DNA from: UBA4744 sp963718995
GTDB taxonomy: Bacteria; Actinomycetota; Acidimicrobiia; Spongiisociales; UBA4744
DNA: 64,000 nucleotides
Reading direction: 5' to 3'
Assembly: GCA_963718995.1 (NCBI GenBank)
Contig: CAVRAP010000021.1
Coordinates: 308,492 to 372,491 of the forward strand
Shown here: positions 27,599 through 37,401 of the stretch, in pieces
Position numbering within the stretch: the first letter of the stretch is position 1
Layout: the number at the start of each line of letters is the position of its first letter
Position numbers and translations under genes: made by a program
The notes under the pieces: generated by a model
Told to the model about the DNA's origin: nothing
Databases searched by the model: none
Seen by the model: only the letters and a program-made list of their open reading frames with translations

Positions 27599-28903
27599 AT
27601 GACCATCACCCTCGACACCATCGTCAATCTCTCCAAGCGGCGCGGATTCGTTTTCCAATCGTCGGAGATCTACGGGGGCCTGCGGTCTGCTTACGACTAC
27701 GGGCCGCTCGGTGTCGAGTTGCTGCGCAACGTCAAGAACGAGTGGTGGCGTTCGATGGTGCAACTGCGCGGCGACGTGGTCGGGCTCGATTCGGCGATCT
27801 TGCAGGCCCGGGATGTGTGGGTGGCCTCCGGACACGAGGCATCGTTCACCGATCCTCTTGTCCAGTGTTCGAACTGCAACTCGCGATTCCGCTTGGACAA
27901 GCTCGACGATCGGGATCTGTGTCCGAGTTGCGGCAACCGGAAGACGTTCGGTGAGCCGCGCCAGTTCAACCTCATGTTCAAGACCTTCATGGGACCGATC
28001 GACGATGAGACCGGTCTCGTCTACCTCCGGCCGGAGACGGCTCAGGGCATCTTCATCAACTACGACAACGTCCGGCGGGCGGCGCGCAAGAAGCTGCCTT
28101 TTGGTATCGCCCAGATGGGGAAATCGTTTCGCAACGAGATCACCCCCGGCCAGTTTGTGTTCCGGACCCGGGAGTTCGAGCAGATGGAAATGGAGTTCTT
28201 CTGCCGTCCGGAGCAAGCGGGGGAGTGGTACGAGTACTGGACCAAGGATCGGTACCAGTGGTACCTCGACCTGGGGATGACAGAGGAGAACCTGCGCATC
28301 CGTCCCCACGATGCCGATGAATTGGCCCACTATGCGGCCGCATGTTCCGATGTCGAATACCTCTACCCGTGGGGTTGGGACGAACTCGAAGGGATCGCCA
28401 ACCGCACCGACTTCGACCTGAAAGCCCATTCCGAGCACAGCGGAACCGACTTTTCCTATTTCGACGACGAAACCGACGAGCGGTTCTTCCCCTTTGTGAT
28501 CGAACCGGCCGCCGGGGCCACCCGCACGACCTTCGCTTTCCTCATGGATGCCTATCAAGAGGAAGAAGTCCGTGGTGAGAAGCGGATAGTGCTGAAGCTG
28601 CACCCCAAGCTGGCGCCGTTCAAGGTGGCGGTGCTTCCCCTATCGAAGAAGCCCGAGTTGGTCGGCGAAGCCGAGAAGGTGGCCGACCTGCTCCGACCGC
28701 ACTACTTGATCGATTTCGACGTCACCCAGTCGATCGGACGCCGCTACCGGCGCCAGGACGAGATCGGCACCCCGTACGCGGTCACATTCGATTTCGACTC
28801 GCTGGAGGATCGGGCGGTAACCGTTCGGGACCGTGACACGATGGAGCAAGACCGCATCCCGGTCGAGAACCTGTTGACCTACCTGGGTGAGCGGCTGCCC
28901 TAG
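27599..28903 (+). CDS. glyS: Glycyl-tRNA synthetase (alpha2 type)
   Basis: Charges tRNA-Gly. The 434-residue class II enzyme has GFVFQSSEIYGGLRSAYDYGPLG split in two conserved blocks at the N terminus, a zinc-like knuckle CSNCNSRF and CPSCGNR, motif 2 SFRNEITPG, and a C-terminal anticodon domain with VAVLPLSKK. ATG 27599 gives MTITLDTIVNL, the normal start. About 115 bases separate it from uppS, enough for its own promoter. Confidence 0.95.
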   Translation: MTITLDTIVNLSKRRGFVFQSSEIYGGLRSAYDYGPLGVELLRNVKNEWWRSMVQLRGDVVGLDSAILQARDVWVASGHEASFTDPLVQCSNCNSRFRLDKLDDRDLCPSCGNRKTFGEPRQFNLMFKTFMGPIDDETGLVYLRPETAQGIFINYDNVRRAARKKLPFGIAQMGKSFRNEITPGQFVFRTREFEQMEMEFFCRPEQAGEWYEYWTKDRYQWYLDLGMTEENLRIRPHDADELAHYAAACSDVEYLYPWGWDELEGIANRTDFDLKAHSEHSGTDFSYFDDETDERFFPFVIEPAAGATRTTFAFLMDAYQEEEVRGEKRIVLKLHPKLAPFKVAVLPLSKKPELVGEAEKVADLLRPHYLIDFDVTQSIGRRYRRQDEIGTPYAVTFDFDSLEDRAVTVRDRDTMEQDRIPVENLLTYLGERLP

Positions 28904-29667
28904 CTAGCCCGCTCCTCCCCTTACGACGTCGAGGGTGGCTTGCACGGTCTCATCTGAAGCGCCTACCGGGGGCGGGCCGTCGATGTCAACGAGGACGATG
29001 TCGAAGTGGCCGCCGTTGACGAAGACCACGTCGGTTTGATAACCGGTGGCACGCAGGATGTCGACCGTCCTTTGTGAAGTGCCGGGGCGGACCACAGGAT
29101 CGTCGTTGCCTTCGATCAGCCGAATCCGCAACCCGGGGTTCGTCCCGAGGAGTGTCCGGGGCCAGACGTCGCCTCCGACGGGTGAGAAAGGTGAGATGCC
29201 AACGAGACCAACCGGTGTCGCTGCCTGGCTCGTGTCCGCACTCCGGAAGGTCAAAGGTCTCGGTCATGGCCACCGAACCGGCTACCGCAAATGCCGAGGA
29301 GTGGGCAACGAGCGTGATGCGGTTCGGGTCGCCCGTCCAGTCGGAGGAAGGTTCGGCAGCGAACCGGAGAGCGCACGCGACCTCCCGCATGCCGACCTGC
29401 ACCTCGAGCACGTTCCAATCGATGTTGAACACAACGGCTCCCCCTTCCGCCAACCTCCGAGCGAACCGTTCATAGCTCGCGCGGTCGAGCCCCGCACCGT
29501 GAAGCAGGATCGCAACCGGCTGGGGCCCATCGCCATGTGGGGCATAGACATCGAGCATGCGTCCGGGCTGGTATTCGAGATCCCGCACCTCGTTCGAGCC
29601 CGGCGGGGCCCGCGGACGTGCAACTCGAAAGCATCAAGGTTGTGACAAACACCGAGATTGCTCGCAT
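28904..29667 (-). CDS. Alpha/beta-hydrolase lipoprotein, reading frame broken twice
   Basis: Three frames read in order as one protein. The first (from ATG 29667) gives a lipoprotein signal, MRAISVFVTTLMLSSC with lipobox LSSC. The second gives VAILLHGAGLDRASYERF and a nucleophile elbow VAHSSAF, and the third gives IEGNDDPVV (Asp) and NGGHFD (His), a full Ser-Asp-His set. The joins, near 29,590 and 29,240, both need a +1 shift. Product would be a membrane-anchored esterase or lipase-like enzyme of unknown substrate. It converges on glyS. It may be a real pseudogene or a sequence error. Confidence 0.65.
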
Positions 29668-29978
29668 AGGGATACGTCGTGGCACGCCGCCAAGTTTGAC
29701 AGGAGCATGGAAATAGGGGACAAGTCCTTTGACATGACCTACCACGAGTGGGTAACGTTCCTGGTAACCAACCCCTCAAGCAGGGTGGCCGTTTGGCGCC
29801 CGAGCGTTCCTTGAGCTGCTTTCTGGTGACGAGGCAGGCTTCTCGGAAGAGAAGCTGAAGACCGGGTGAAGTGCGAAACACAACTTCCCCCGCCCTCCGC
29901 AGTCGAAACCAAGATGCAAACAAAGGGGTACCTCCGGTAAAATTTGAGTTCCGCCCGACGCCTGTTGGGTAGAGAGAT

Positions 29979-29994
29979 GTGGAAGCAATTCCAC
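29979..29994 (+). promoter_or_regulatory. LacI-type operator upstream of the sugar ABC operon
   Basis: GTGGAAGCAATTCCAC is a perfect palindrome with six-base arms and a four-base centre. The inner TGGAAGCAATTCCA is close to LacI-family operators such as TGGAAGCGCTTCCA. It lies just before the ribosome binding site of the ABC binding protein (ATG 30011), where a bound repressor would block transcription or elongation. A TAAAAT box at 29938-29943 may be the -10. No LacI-family regulator is encoded in the window. Confidence 0.6.
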
Positions 29995-30010
29995 GGAGAG
30001 AGGAAGGGTA

Positions 30011-31381
30011 ATGAAACGATTTAGACTCCTTATCGTCCTTGTCCTGGCCCTGGCGATGTTTGCCACGGCTTGCGGCGACGGCGATGCAGGAACTACTACG
30101 ACTGCCGGCGGGGGCGATACGACCACCACCGCAGGAGACGGAGAAACGACGACGACGTCCGGCGAACCCATGGACGACATCACGTTGACGGTGTTCGGTG
30201 GCAACGTCGGCGACGAACTCATTCTGACGAAGGCTTCGGCGCAGCGGTTCATGGACGCCAACCCGGGTGTAACCGTCGAAGTGATCGACACTCCCGACTT
30301 TGTTGAGGACCGGCTCGGAACGTATCTCCAGCTGTTCCAGGCTCAGTCACCAGAAGGTGACGTCTTCCAGATCGACGTGATCTGGCCGGGCGACCTGGCG
30401 GAGCATTTCGTCGACCTCAACGAGTACGGTGGCGCCGAAGTTGCTGCAGAGCACTTCCCGGCGATCATCGAGAACAACACGGTGGATGGAAAGCTCATCG
30501 GTATTCCGTGGTTCACAGACGCCGGTTTGCTGTACTACCGGACCGACTTGCTCGAGAAGTACTCGATCGATCCGCCCACCACCTGGGACGAGCTGGAAGC
30601 AGCCGCTCAGACGATTCAGGACGGCGAGCGCGCCGCAGGCAACCAGGACTTCTGGGGCTATGTGTGGCAGGGCAACGCCTACGAGGGCCTGACCTGTGAT
30701 GCACTCGAATGGGTCAAGTCGAACGACGGTGGAACGATCGTGAGCCCGGACGGGGTCATCACGATCAACAACCCCAACGCTATCGAGATTGTCGAACAGG
30801 CCGCAGGTTGGGTCGGCACCATCTCCCCAGACGGTGTAACGGCATACGGTGAAGAGGATGCTCGTGGTGTGTGGCAGGCCGGCAACGCCGCCTTCATGCG
30901 CAACTGGCCATACGCGTACTCGCTCGGTCAGGCCGACGATTCCGTGATCAAGGACCTCTTCGACGTGTCGCCGCTCCCGGCCGGCAAGTCCGGGTCCGGT
31001 GCCGCCACCCTTGGTGGATGGCAGCTGGCCGTTTCGAAGTACTCGGAGCATCCTGCCGAGGCCGCCAAGTTGGCCTTCTTCCTGGCTTCCTACGAGGAGC
31101 AGAAGATCCGGGCCATCGACGGTTCTTACAATCCGACGATCGAGGGGCTCTACTCCGACCCGGACGTGTTGGCAGCAACACCGTTCTTCGGTCCCCTCTA
31201 CGACGTGTTCATCAGTGCAGTGGCCCGTCCTTCGACGGCGACCGCCCCGCAGTACAGCGACACTTCGTCGCTCTTCTTCGGAGCTGTGCACAGTGTGCTG
31301 ACCGGTGAAAGCGACGCAGCTTCTGCCTTTGAGGAGCTCGAGCTGGATCTCGAAGATCTGACCGGTTTCCCGACCGGCTAG
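30011..31381 (+). CDS. Sugar ABC transporter substrate-binding lipoprotein
   Basis: Captures a sugar outside the membrane for the permease pair downstream. The 456-residue protein has a lipoprotein signal with lipobox ending ATAC, then a Thr-rich linker made of TTTTAGGGD and TTTTAGDGE repeats, then a family 1 binding-protein fold. IPWFTDAGLLYYRTDLL and AAFMRNWPYAY are typical of trehalose/maltose-type binders such as LpqY or ThuE. The actual ligand is not proven. GAGAGGAAGG is the ribosome binding site. Confidence 0.88.
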   Translation: MKRFRLLIVLVLALAMFATACGDGDAGTTTTAGGGDTTTTAGDGETTTTSGEPMDDITLTVFGGNVGDELILTKASAQRFMDANPGVTVEVIDTPDFVEDRLGTYLQLFQAQSPEGDVFQIDVIWPGDLAEHFVDLNEYGGAEVAAEHFPAIIENNTVDGKLIGIPWFTDAGLLYYRTDLLEKYSIDPPTTWDELEAAAQTIQDGERAAGNQDFWGYVWQGNAYEGLTCDALEWVKSNDGGTIVSPDGVITINNPNAIEIVEQAAGWVGTISPDGVTAYGEEDARGVWQAGNAAFMRNWPYAYSLGQADDSVIKDLFDVSPLPAGKSGSGAATLGGWQLAVSKYSEHPAEAAKLAFFLASYEEQKIRAIDGSYNPTIEGLYSDPDVLAATPFFGPLYDVFISAVARPSTATAPQYSDTSSLFFGAVHSVLTGESDAASAFEELELDLEDLTGFPTG

Positions 31382-31404
31382 AACCTCGCGACCTAAGAAA
31401 TAGC

Positions 31405-31436
31405 GGAGAGGGGCCTTCGGGCCCCTCTCCTTTCTT
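31405..31436 (+). terminator. Intrinsic terminator/attenuator with UUCG loop
   Basis: An 11-base perfect stem GGAGAGGGGCC with loop TTCG and GGCCCCTCTCC is followed by TTTCTT. It lies between the binding-protein gene and the two permease genes, so it should reduce permease mRNA relative to the binding protein, a common arrangement in sugar importers. Confidence 0.85.
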
Positions 31437-31491
31437 GGCGCAGTCGCCCGGGCTCGACAGGCGCGAGGCAGATGTGCTTAAATCGATTTCC

Positions 31492-32598
31492 ATGGCTGTT
31501 GCTACAGAACCGGACAAAGAAGCTCAGACCGGCGAAGCAAAGGCCGGCGATCTTCTCAAGCAGGAACAGCGACTGGCCTACTGGCTGCTTCTCCCGACGC
31601 TTCTCATTCTGCTCCTGATTGCCTTCTATCCGCTCGGTTCGGTGTTCTACGCCAGCTTGACCGATCGCGAGTTTGCGAGTGCGCGCCAGGCGGAGTTCGT
31701 CGGTTTGCAGAACTACTCGGATTTGTTGAGCATGAAGATCCGGGAGTTGCCTGCTGAGGTCGATCCGGCGACCGGTGACCAGGTGATCGATCCGGAGACC
31801 GGCGACAAGATCTTCGCCCGGCCCCTCGACATCCTGCCGAGAGAACCCCGCCGCTACAAAGAGGCATTTCAGTTTGGCCTTTTCGGTAATCGCTACGTCG
31901 TAGGTGCGACCGATCCGGAATTTGTTCTCAGTATCTGGGACACCTTGATATTCACGTTCTCGACGATCATTCTCGAGACCCTGATCGGCCTTGGTATTGC
32001 GCTGTCCCTCAACTCCAAGTTCAAAGGGCGTGGAGTCATGCGGGCGGTGATGCTGGTTCCCTGGGCCATCCCGACGGCCGTCTCCTCGAGAATGTGGGAG
32101 TGGATGTTCGGTTCGACCCGGACGGGGTTCTTCAATGTCGTGTTCCAAAACCTGGGGCTGGGGAACGGGCAGATACCCTTCCTGGCCGACGCCGCTTGGC
32201 AGCTTCCTGCCATGATCGCCATCGACGTCTGGAAGACCACGCCGTTCATGGCTCTGTTGCTCCTGGCCGGGTTGGGACTCATTCCCGCCGAGCTCTACGA
32301 GGCCGCCAACGTCGACGGCGCCAGCAAGTGGAAGCAGTTCACATCCATCACCCTGCCTTTGCTCAAGCCGACGCTCGGTGTTGCTCTTGTGTTCCGGACG
32401 CTCGATGCGTTGCGGGTGTTCGACCTCTTCCAGATTGTCCTGGCTCAGAAGAAGTACTCGATGGCGAGCTATGCGTACTACCAGTTGATCGACAGCCAGA
32501 AGATGGGCTATTCGTCGGCGGCCTCGGTAGTTATCTTCGTCATCATCACGATATTCGCGGTCATGTACATCCGGCTGCTGGGAGTGACCGATGACTGA
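31492..32598 (+). CDS. Sugar ABC transporter permease (MalF/SugA type)
   Basis: One of two membrane subunits of the importer. The protein of 368 residues has a first membrane helix at about 30-50, a large extracytoplasmic insertion, five further helices and the EAA loop YEAANVDGASKWKQF, which contacts the ATPase. ATG 31492 fits better than the TTG at 31435, which overlaps the terminator. The 3' end overlaps the next permease by eight bases. Confidence 0.9.
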   Translation: MAVATEPDKEAQTGEAKAGDLLKQEQRLAYWLLLPTLLILLLIAFYPLGSVFYASLTDREFASARQAEFVGLQNYSDLLSMKIRELPAEVDPATGDQVIDPETGDKIFARPLDILPREPRRYKEAFQFGLFGNRYVVGATDPEFVLSIWDTLIFTFSTIILETLIGLGIALSLNSKFKGRGVMRAVMLVPWAIPTAVSSRMWEWMFGSTRTGFFNVVFQNLGLGNGQIPFLADAAWQLPAMIAIDVWKTTPFMALLLLAGLGLIPAELYEAANVDGASKWKQFTSITLPLLKPTLGVALVFRTLDALRVFDLFQIVLAQKKYSMASYAYYQLIDSQKMGYSSAASVVIFVIITIFAVMYIRLLGVTDD

Positions 32599-33505
32599 TA
32601 TCGCCGTCGATCGAGATCGGGCTGGCACCGTCTACCGCCCTGCCCGGGATAATAAGAAGATCCTGAAGCGAATCGGCTTCTGGTTGCTCATCCTCCTCAT
32701 CGCTGTGTACCTGCTGTTCCCGTTCTACTGGGCGATCGTGTCATCGCTGAAGGCCGAGTCGCAGCTGCAGATGACACCGGCCACGTTCATTCCTCGCAGC
32801 CCGGTTGACAACAGCATCGACATCACCTTCAAGAACTATTCGGCGGTGTTTCAGAATGAGAAGTTCCTCAGCGGCCTGGTGAACAGTGTGATCGTCGCCA
32901 TGACCGTGACAACGCTCTCGTTGGTCATCGGGTCATTTGCTGCGTTCGCTCTCGGCAAGCTCCGCTTCCGCGGCAAGACACCCTCTCTGTATCTGATTCT
33001 CTCGATGACGATGTTCCCGCAGGTAGCCGTTCTGACAGGTCTGTATGCAGTCATCCGGGCTCTCAACATGCCGGCTATTCCGAGCATGATCCTTTCCTAC
33101 ATGCTGTTCACTTTGCCGTTTACCGTCTGGGTGCTCACCGCGTTCTTTCAGGCGCTGCCGGACGATTTGATGCAATCCGCCCAGGTCGATGGTGCTACGC
33201 CGTTTCAGACGTTCCGCATGATCCTCTTGCCGCTGACGTTGCCTGCTCTCGTGACCACCGGCTTGCTGGCGTTCATTTCCGCGTGGAACGAGTATCTCTT
33301 CGCTCTCACGTTCACGACGATCGAGCCCGCCGCCCGAACCGTCCCCGTCGCCATTGCCTTGTTCACCGGCCAAATCTCCCGGCAGGAACCGTTTGGTGAG
33401 ATCATGGCCGCGGCCGTTCTGGTCACCATCCCGCTGGTCGTGCTCGTGTTGATCTTCCAGAAGAAGATCATCGGCGGGCTTACCGCAGGCGCCGTCAAGG
33501 GCTGA
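32591..33505 (+). CDS. Sugar ABC transporter permease (MalG/SugB type)
   Basis: Second membrane subunit of 304 residues with six helices and the EAA loop MQSAQVDGATPFQTFRMI. AWNEYLFALTF is the typical block before the last helices. No ATP-binding subunit (MalK/MsmX type) follows, so the complex must use an ATPase encoded elsewhere. A CCGGCT/AGCCGG hairpin just downstream (about 33,519-33,535) lacks a T run. Confidence 0.9.
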   Translation: MTDIAVDRDRAGTVYRPARDNKKILKRIGFWLLILLIAVYLLFPFYWAIVSSLKAESQLQMTPATFIPRSPVDNSIDITFKNYSAVFQNEKFLSGLVNSVIVAMTVTTLSLVIGSFAAFALGKLRFRGKTPSLYLILSMTMFPQVAVLTGLYAVIRALNMPAIPSMILSYMLFTLPFTVWVLTAFFQALPDDLMQSAQVDGATPFQTFRMILLPLTLPALVTTGLLAFISAWNEYLFALTFTTIEPAARTVPVAIALFTGQISRQEPFGEIMAAAVLVTIPLVVLVLIFQKKIIGGLTAGAVKG

Positions 33506-33564
33506 GCGGGAATGGCCGGCTGCTGAAGCCGGTTATACGAGGGACTTCCAAGCGAGATCCTCTG

Positions 33565-34026
33565 ATGCCCCGTTTCCCGCCCGCAAAACGATTCCTGGTG
33601 ATCCTGGCGCTGGTCGCAGGCGCGCTGGGTGCTTTTCTGATCACATCTGCGGGAGATTCGCCAACCACGGTGGCCGACCAATCCGGGGCAGACCTGCTTC
33701 TGAGTCGCGATCCAGACGTACCCGATCTCCCGTTTGACGACAATCCGGACCCCAATCAGTGTGGTATTCCGGTGCAATGGGGTGATAGCGGCCGGGCCTG
33801 GTTGACCGGCGTCTACGAAGGGGATCTCATTCAATCCACGGTCCTTCTCTACGACAGCCACTTGCGGCGCAGCGTCGTTGGGTCGGCCCTGCATGGGGCG
33901 GAGGTCCAGGTGGTGTTATTCCAGGAGAACCCCGTCCTCGACTATTACTTCGTGAAGATCCCTGGTGCGCAGCCGCAGGAAGGCTGGATTCCCGCCCCCT
34001 TCCTGTCCTTTGAACCCGTCTCCTAG
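33565..34026 (+). CDS. Exported or membrane-anchored protein of unknown function
   Basis: A 153-residue protein with an N-terminal hydrophobic helix (about residues 9-27, RFLVILALVAGALGAFL) that could be a signal anchor. The rest is soluble, with one cysteine in NQCGIPVQWGD, and a strand pattern (AEVQVVLFQE ... GWIPAPFLSF) reminiscent of small beta-barrel (SH3-like) domains. I do not recognise a family. It lies 60 bases after the permease gene and could be co-transcribed. Confidence 0.65.
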   Translation: MPRFPPAKRFLVILALVAGALGAFLITSAGDSPTTVADQSGADLLLSRDPDVPDLPFDDNPDPNQCGIPVQWGDSGRAWLTGVYEGDLIQSTVLLYDSHLRRSVVGSALHGAEVQVVLFQENPVLDYYFVKIPGAQPQEGWIPAPFLSFEPVS

Positions 34027-34060
34027 GAGTCCCGGGCACCGCCACTAGTCTGTTGACGCC

Positions 34061-34606
34061 ATGGACAAGCCCAAACCGAAACCATCCCTCGCTCGCAAGT
34101 GGCTATCCATAGCCGCCGCTACCGTTCTGCTGCTGATCAGCTACGCGCTGATCCTCCTTCCGATCATGGCGGGTCCCGACGACGGAGCCGAAGCGTTCGG
34201 CGCCTCACTCGGCGTCGGTCTTGCTCTGGTGCCGCTGGTTTTCATGGTTGCTGCGTTCGTGTCGCAGAATGAGCGAGCCGCGCTGTCCATTGTGAAGGCT
34301 TCGGGTCTTTGGGCCCTGATCACGTTTCCGATTGCCTACTACGGGCTGATCGTCGGACTCCTCCCGCTCTTCATCGCAGGCCTGGTAGCGGGGTATGGGG
34401 CCGGCGGGATCGTGGCTTTCCGGCTCGAGGGGCAGCACTCCCGTCCAAGGCGAATCGTCGCCGTTGCGCTCACCGTCCTCTACACCTACGCCATCGTCAC
34501 CATTTCTCCGGTGGCGGGGCTATTCGGCGGGGCCGTCATGCCTTTCGTGGCGATCGCATTCGCCGACGAGTTCGGCGGCGGTCGCCGGGGCCTCCTGGAG
34601 GATTAG
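34061..34606 (+). CDS. Membrane protein of unknown function
   Basis: A 181-residue protein with about five hydrophobic helices (residues about 13-34, 48-67, 80-100, 103-120, 130-165) and a Lys-rich N terminus. No family motif is visible. It begins 35 bases after the previous gene and ends 82 bases before dnaG. A transport or stress role cannot be inferred. Confidence 0.65.
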   Translation: MDKPKPKPSLARKWLSIAAATVLLLISYALILLPIMAGPDDGAEAFGASLGVGLALVPLVFMVAAFVSQNERAALSIVKASGLWALITFPIAYYGLIVGLLPLFIAGLVAGYGAGGIVAFRLEGQHSRPRRIVAVALTVLYTYAIVTISPVAGLFGGAVMPFVAIAFADEFGGGRRGLLED

Positions 34607-34688
34607 CTTCTAGCTTGCCCGGCCGCCACCGGGGCGGACGATTGTGCTCCGGAAAACCTTGACGCACCGCCCATCTACACTCGCAGCA

Positions 34689-37401
34689 ATGGCCTTTCAC
34701 CGCGATGACATAGAGCGCGTCCGGCACGCGACCAATATCGTCGACCTTCTCGAGGGTGTGACAACGGTAAAGAAACGCGGGCGCACGTTCACCGCCATCT
34801 GCCCGTTCCACCAGGAGAAGACTCCTTCCCTGTCGATCGATGTCGGCCAGGGTCTCTATCACTGCCTCGCCGGTGACACCGGAGTATTGACGTGGGATGG
34901 TGTTTTCCCCATCGAAAAACTTGCCGGCGGTACGCACCGACTCCTGACGACCGGCGGCCAATGGGTAGACGCGCCGATTTCATCGTTCGGCGAACAACGC
35001 TTGTGGGAGATTTCTCTTTCGAGGAACCGTGTCTCCAAGACGATCTACGCAACGTCGGGTCATCGTTGGCTGGTCCGCAACGGACGCCGACTGGGAGAGG
35101 TCACCACGGAAGACCTTCAGCCTCGCATGCCGCTCGCCTACGCCTATCCCAACAATGGTGGGGCGGGCCGCGTTCCGCCTGCTCCTTTTGGGGTCGCGCA
35201 GGGGTTCGTGTTTGGGGACGGTACTTCGACTCCGTATGGCTCCATCGCCCAGTTTGCCGGCAAGAAGGATGAGGACATGCTCCGGTTCTTTCCTGAGGCG
35301 AGAAGGTGGGAAACCACACCAGGAGTTGTCAAGATCGGGCGTCTGCCAATGAGTTTCAAAGACCTTCCGTCGCTTGACGAGGCACGGGGGCATCTCTATG
35401 GGTGGTTGGCCGGGTATTTCGCAGCAGACGGTTGTGTCTCGCTCGATGGGCAGGTGACGATGGCGTCTGCCAACCGGGACCATGTGGAGTTTGTGCGTAC
35501 GCTGGCGAACCGACTCGGAATTGGTACCTATGGCATCAAGCGTCAAGACCGAACAGGGTACAACCAGATGGCCACGGCGCTCTACTCGGTGACCTTCATA
35601 AACTCGATGCTCGATCCATCGTTTTTCGTTCTTTCCAAGCACCGGGAGCGTTTCGAACAGTACGCAATGACTCGCAGCGGCCCGGAACGAAAGGGTTGGG
35701 TAGTTCGACAGGTCAAACAGACCAACAGGATCGAGGAAGTGTTCTGCGCAGAGGTGGAGGGCACACACGCCTTCACGCTCGAGGACAACATCCTGACCGG
35801 CAACTGTTTTGGCTGTCAGGCGGGCGGGGACGTCTTCAAGTTCGTCCAGGAGACGCAGGGTCTCGACTTTTCTGAGGCGGTTGAGCAACTGGCGGCCCGC
35901 GCCGGCATCCCCCTGCAACGCGACCCGGAGGCCATCAAGCGCAAGGGGGAGCGGGAGGGGCTGATTGAGGCCACCCGGACTGCCGTCGACTTCTACCAGG
36001 AGCGGCTCAAGACCGGCCCCGACGCCGGGGGAGCCCGCTCATATCTGCGCAACCGCGGCTACGACGTCGACGTGATTGATCGCTTCCAACTTGGCTACTC
36101 GCCGGGCGGAGACGTATGGGACGCTCTGGTCGCCCACCTGCGGGACAAGGGGGTCACGGACAAGGTCATGACGGGCGCCGGGTTGGCGGCCCGGACCAGC
36201 CACGGCCGGCTTCGTGATTGGTTCCGGGGTCGGATCATGTTCCCGATCTTCGATCTGCGCGGTGAACCTGTTGGGTTCGGCGCCCGGATCCTGGATGGGG
36301 ATGGACCCAAGTATCTCAATTCGCCGGAGACCCGCATCTACCAGAAGGCCCGGCTGCTGTACGGGTTGAACTGGGCGAAGTCGGATATCACCCGGGCCGC
36401 GTACTCGCTGGTCGTGGAGGGCTACACGGACGTCATCGCCTTGCATGTGGCCGGCCTACCGCAGGCGGTCGCAACCTGTGGCACCGCGCTGGGGGAGGAG
36501 CACTTCGACCTGCTCCGCCGATTTGCCGAGCGGGTGGTGCTGGCTTTTGATGCCGATCAAGCGGGGGCCGGAGCAGCGATCCGGGGCGATGAGTTGGAGA
36601 TCCCCGTCAAGCTCAACCTCGACCTCAGGGTGGCGGTCATGCCGGAGGGGAAAGACCCGGCCGACCTGGTGGCGTCCGGCGACGCAGACGTGATGCAGGC
36701 TGCGGTCGCCGAGTCGATGCCGTTGCTGCAGTTTCGATTGGGTAGAGAGCTGGCCCGGTTCGATCTTTCCGAGCCGGAGGGGCGGGCCCGGGCGGTCCGC
36801 GAGACGGCCCGGTTGATCGGTCGCCAGCAGGACGATCTGGTGCGGCGCGAATACGCCCGTTTTGTGGCTCGACGGGTGGGCACGGATTTCGATGCGGTCA
36901 TGGCCGAGATCAGGGGTGGATCCAAACCCCGCCGGCCCGATTCCAGCGCCGGCGCCCCAAGAACCGCGTCGGCGCAGCGGTGTCGAACGGGCCGAACGGG
37001 AACTGTTGCGCGCCTTGCTCGCCAACGATGCCAGGCTGGCCGATGTGGAGGTCGATTCGGCCATGTTCATGGACGATGTGTTCCGGGATGCGTACCAGCT
37101 GCTGGCGCCGACCATCACCGGGCTGCCCCCGGGCGAGCCGCCCGATCTGGCCTCATTGATCGGTGAAGGTGACACCGGGGCACCCGCCCTGTTGCGAGCG
37201 CTAGCGCTGGATGCCCTACCGATCAGCGACCCGGTGGCTTTGGTCGACCGCCTGCGCGGGTGGCGTATCGAGCGCGATATTGCGGAGCTGCGGCGGGTCC
37301 TCGACCAGACCGACCCGGCGGAAGAACCACAAACCTATTCCGCAATGTTCGAACAGTTGATAGCTTTAGAGCGAAAGAAGCGCGAACTAGGGGACCGGTA
37401 G
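34689..37401 (+). CDS. dnaG: DNA primase DnaG with intein, reading frame broken once near the 3' end
   Basis: Makes RNA primers for replication. The N terminus MAFHRDDIERVRHATNIVDLLE leads (as two blocks) into the CHC2 zinc finger CPFHQEK; the second half of the finger, CFGCQAGGDV, appears only after a 314-residue intein. The TOPRIM core has VVEGYTDVIA and AFDADQAG. Frame 1 runs to about 36,930; the C-terminal DnaB-interacting domain (ERAERELLRALL ... FEQLIALERKKREL) is in the next frame, joined by +1 near an AAACCCCGCC run at about 36,925-36,960. Without intein the protein is about 590 residues. Since the enzyme is essential, a sequence error is likely. It ends directly at the sigA GTG. Confidence 0.9.
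34863..35804 (+). mobile_element. Intein within DnaG (LAGLIDADG-type)
   Basis: In-frame insertion of 314 residues placed exactly before the third zinc-finger cysteine. It begins CLAGDTGVLTWDG (block A), has ATSGHRWLV (block B with TxxH), a LAGLIDADG-like motif LYGWLAGYFAADGCV in the middle, and ends HAFTLEDNILTGN before the C-extein Cys of CFGC. The residue before the terminal Asn is Gly instead of the usual His, a known but less common variant. Splicing would restore the finger GLYH-CFGC. Homing activity is likely but the second LAGLIDADG motif is weak. Confidence 0.88.

Noticed and set aside
34659..34681. TTGACG and TACACT as a dnaG promoter
   Set aside because: The spacer is only about 11 bases, too short for a sigma70-type promoter.
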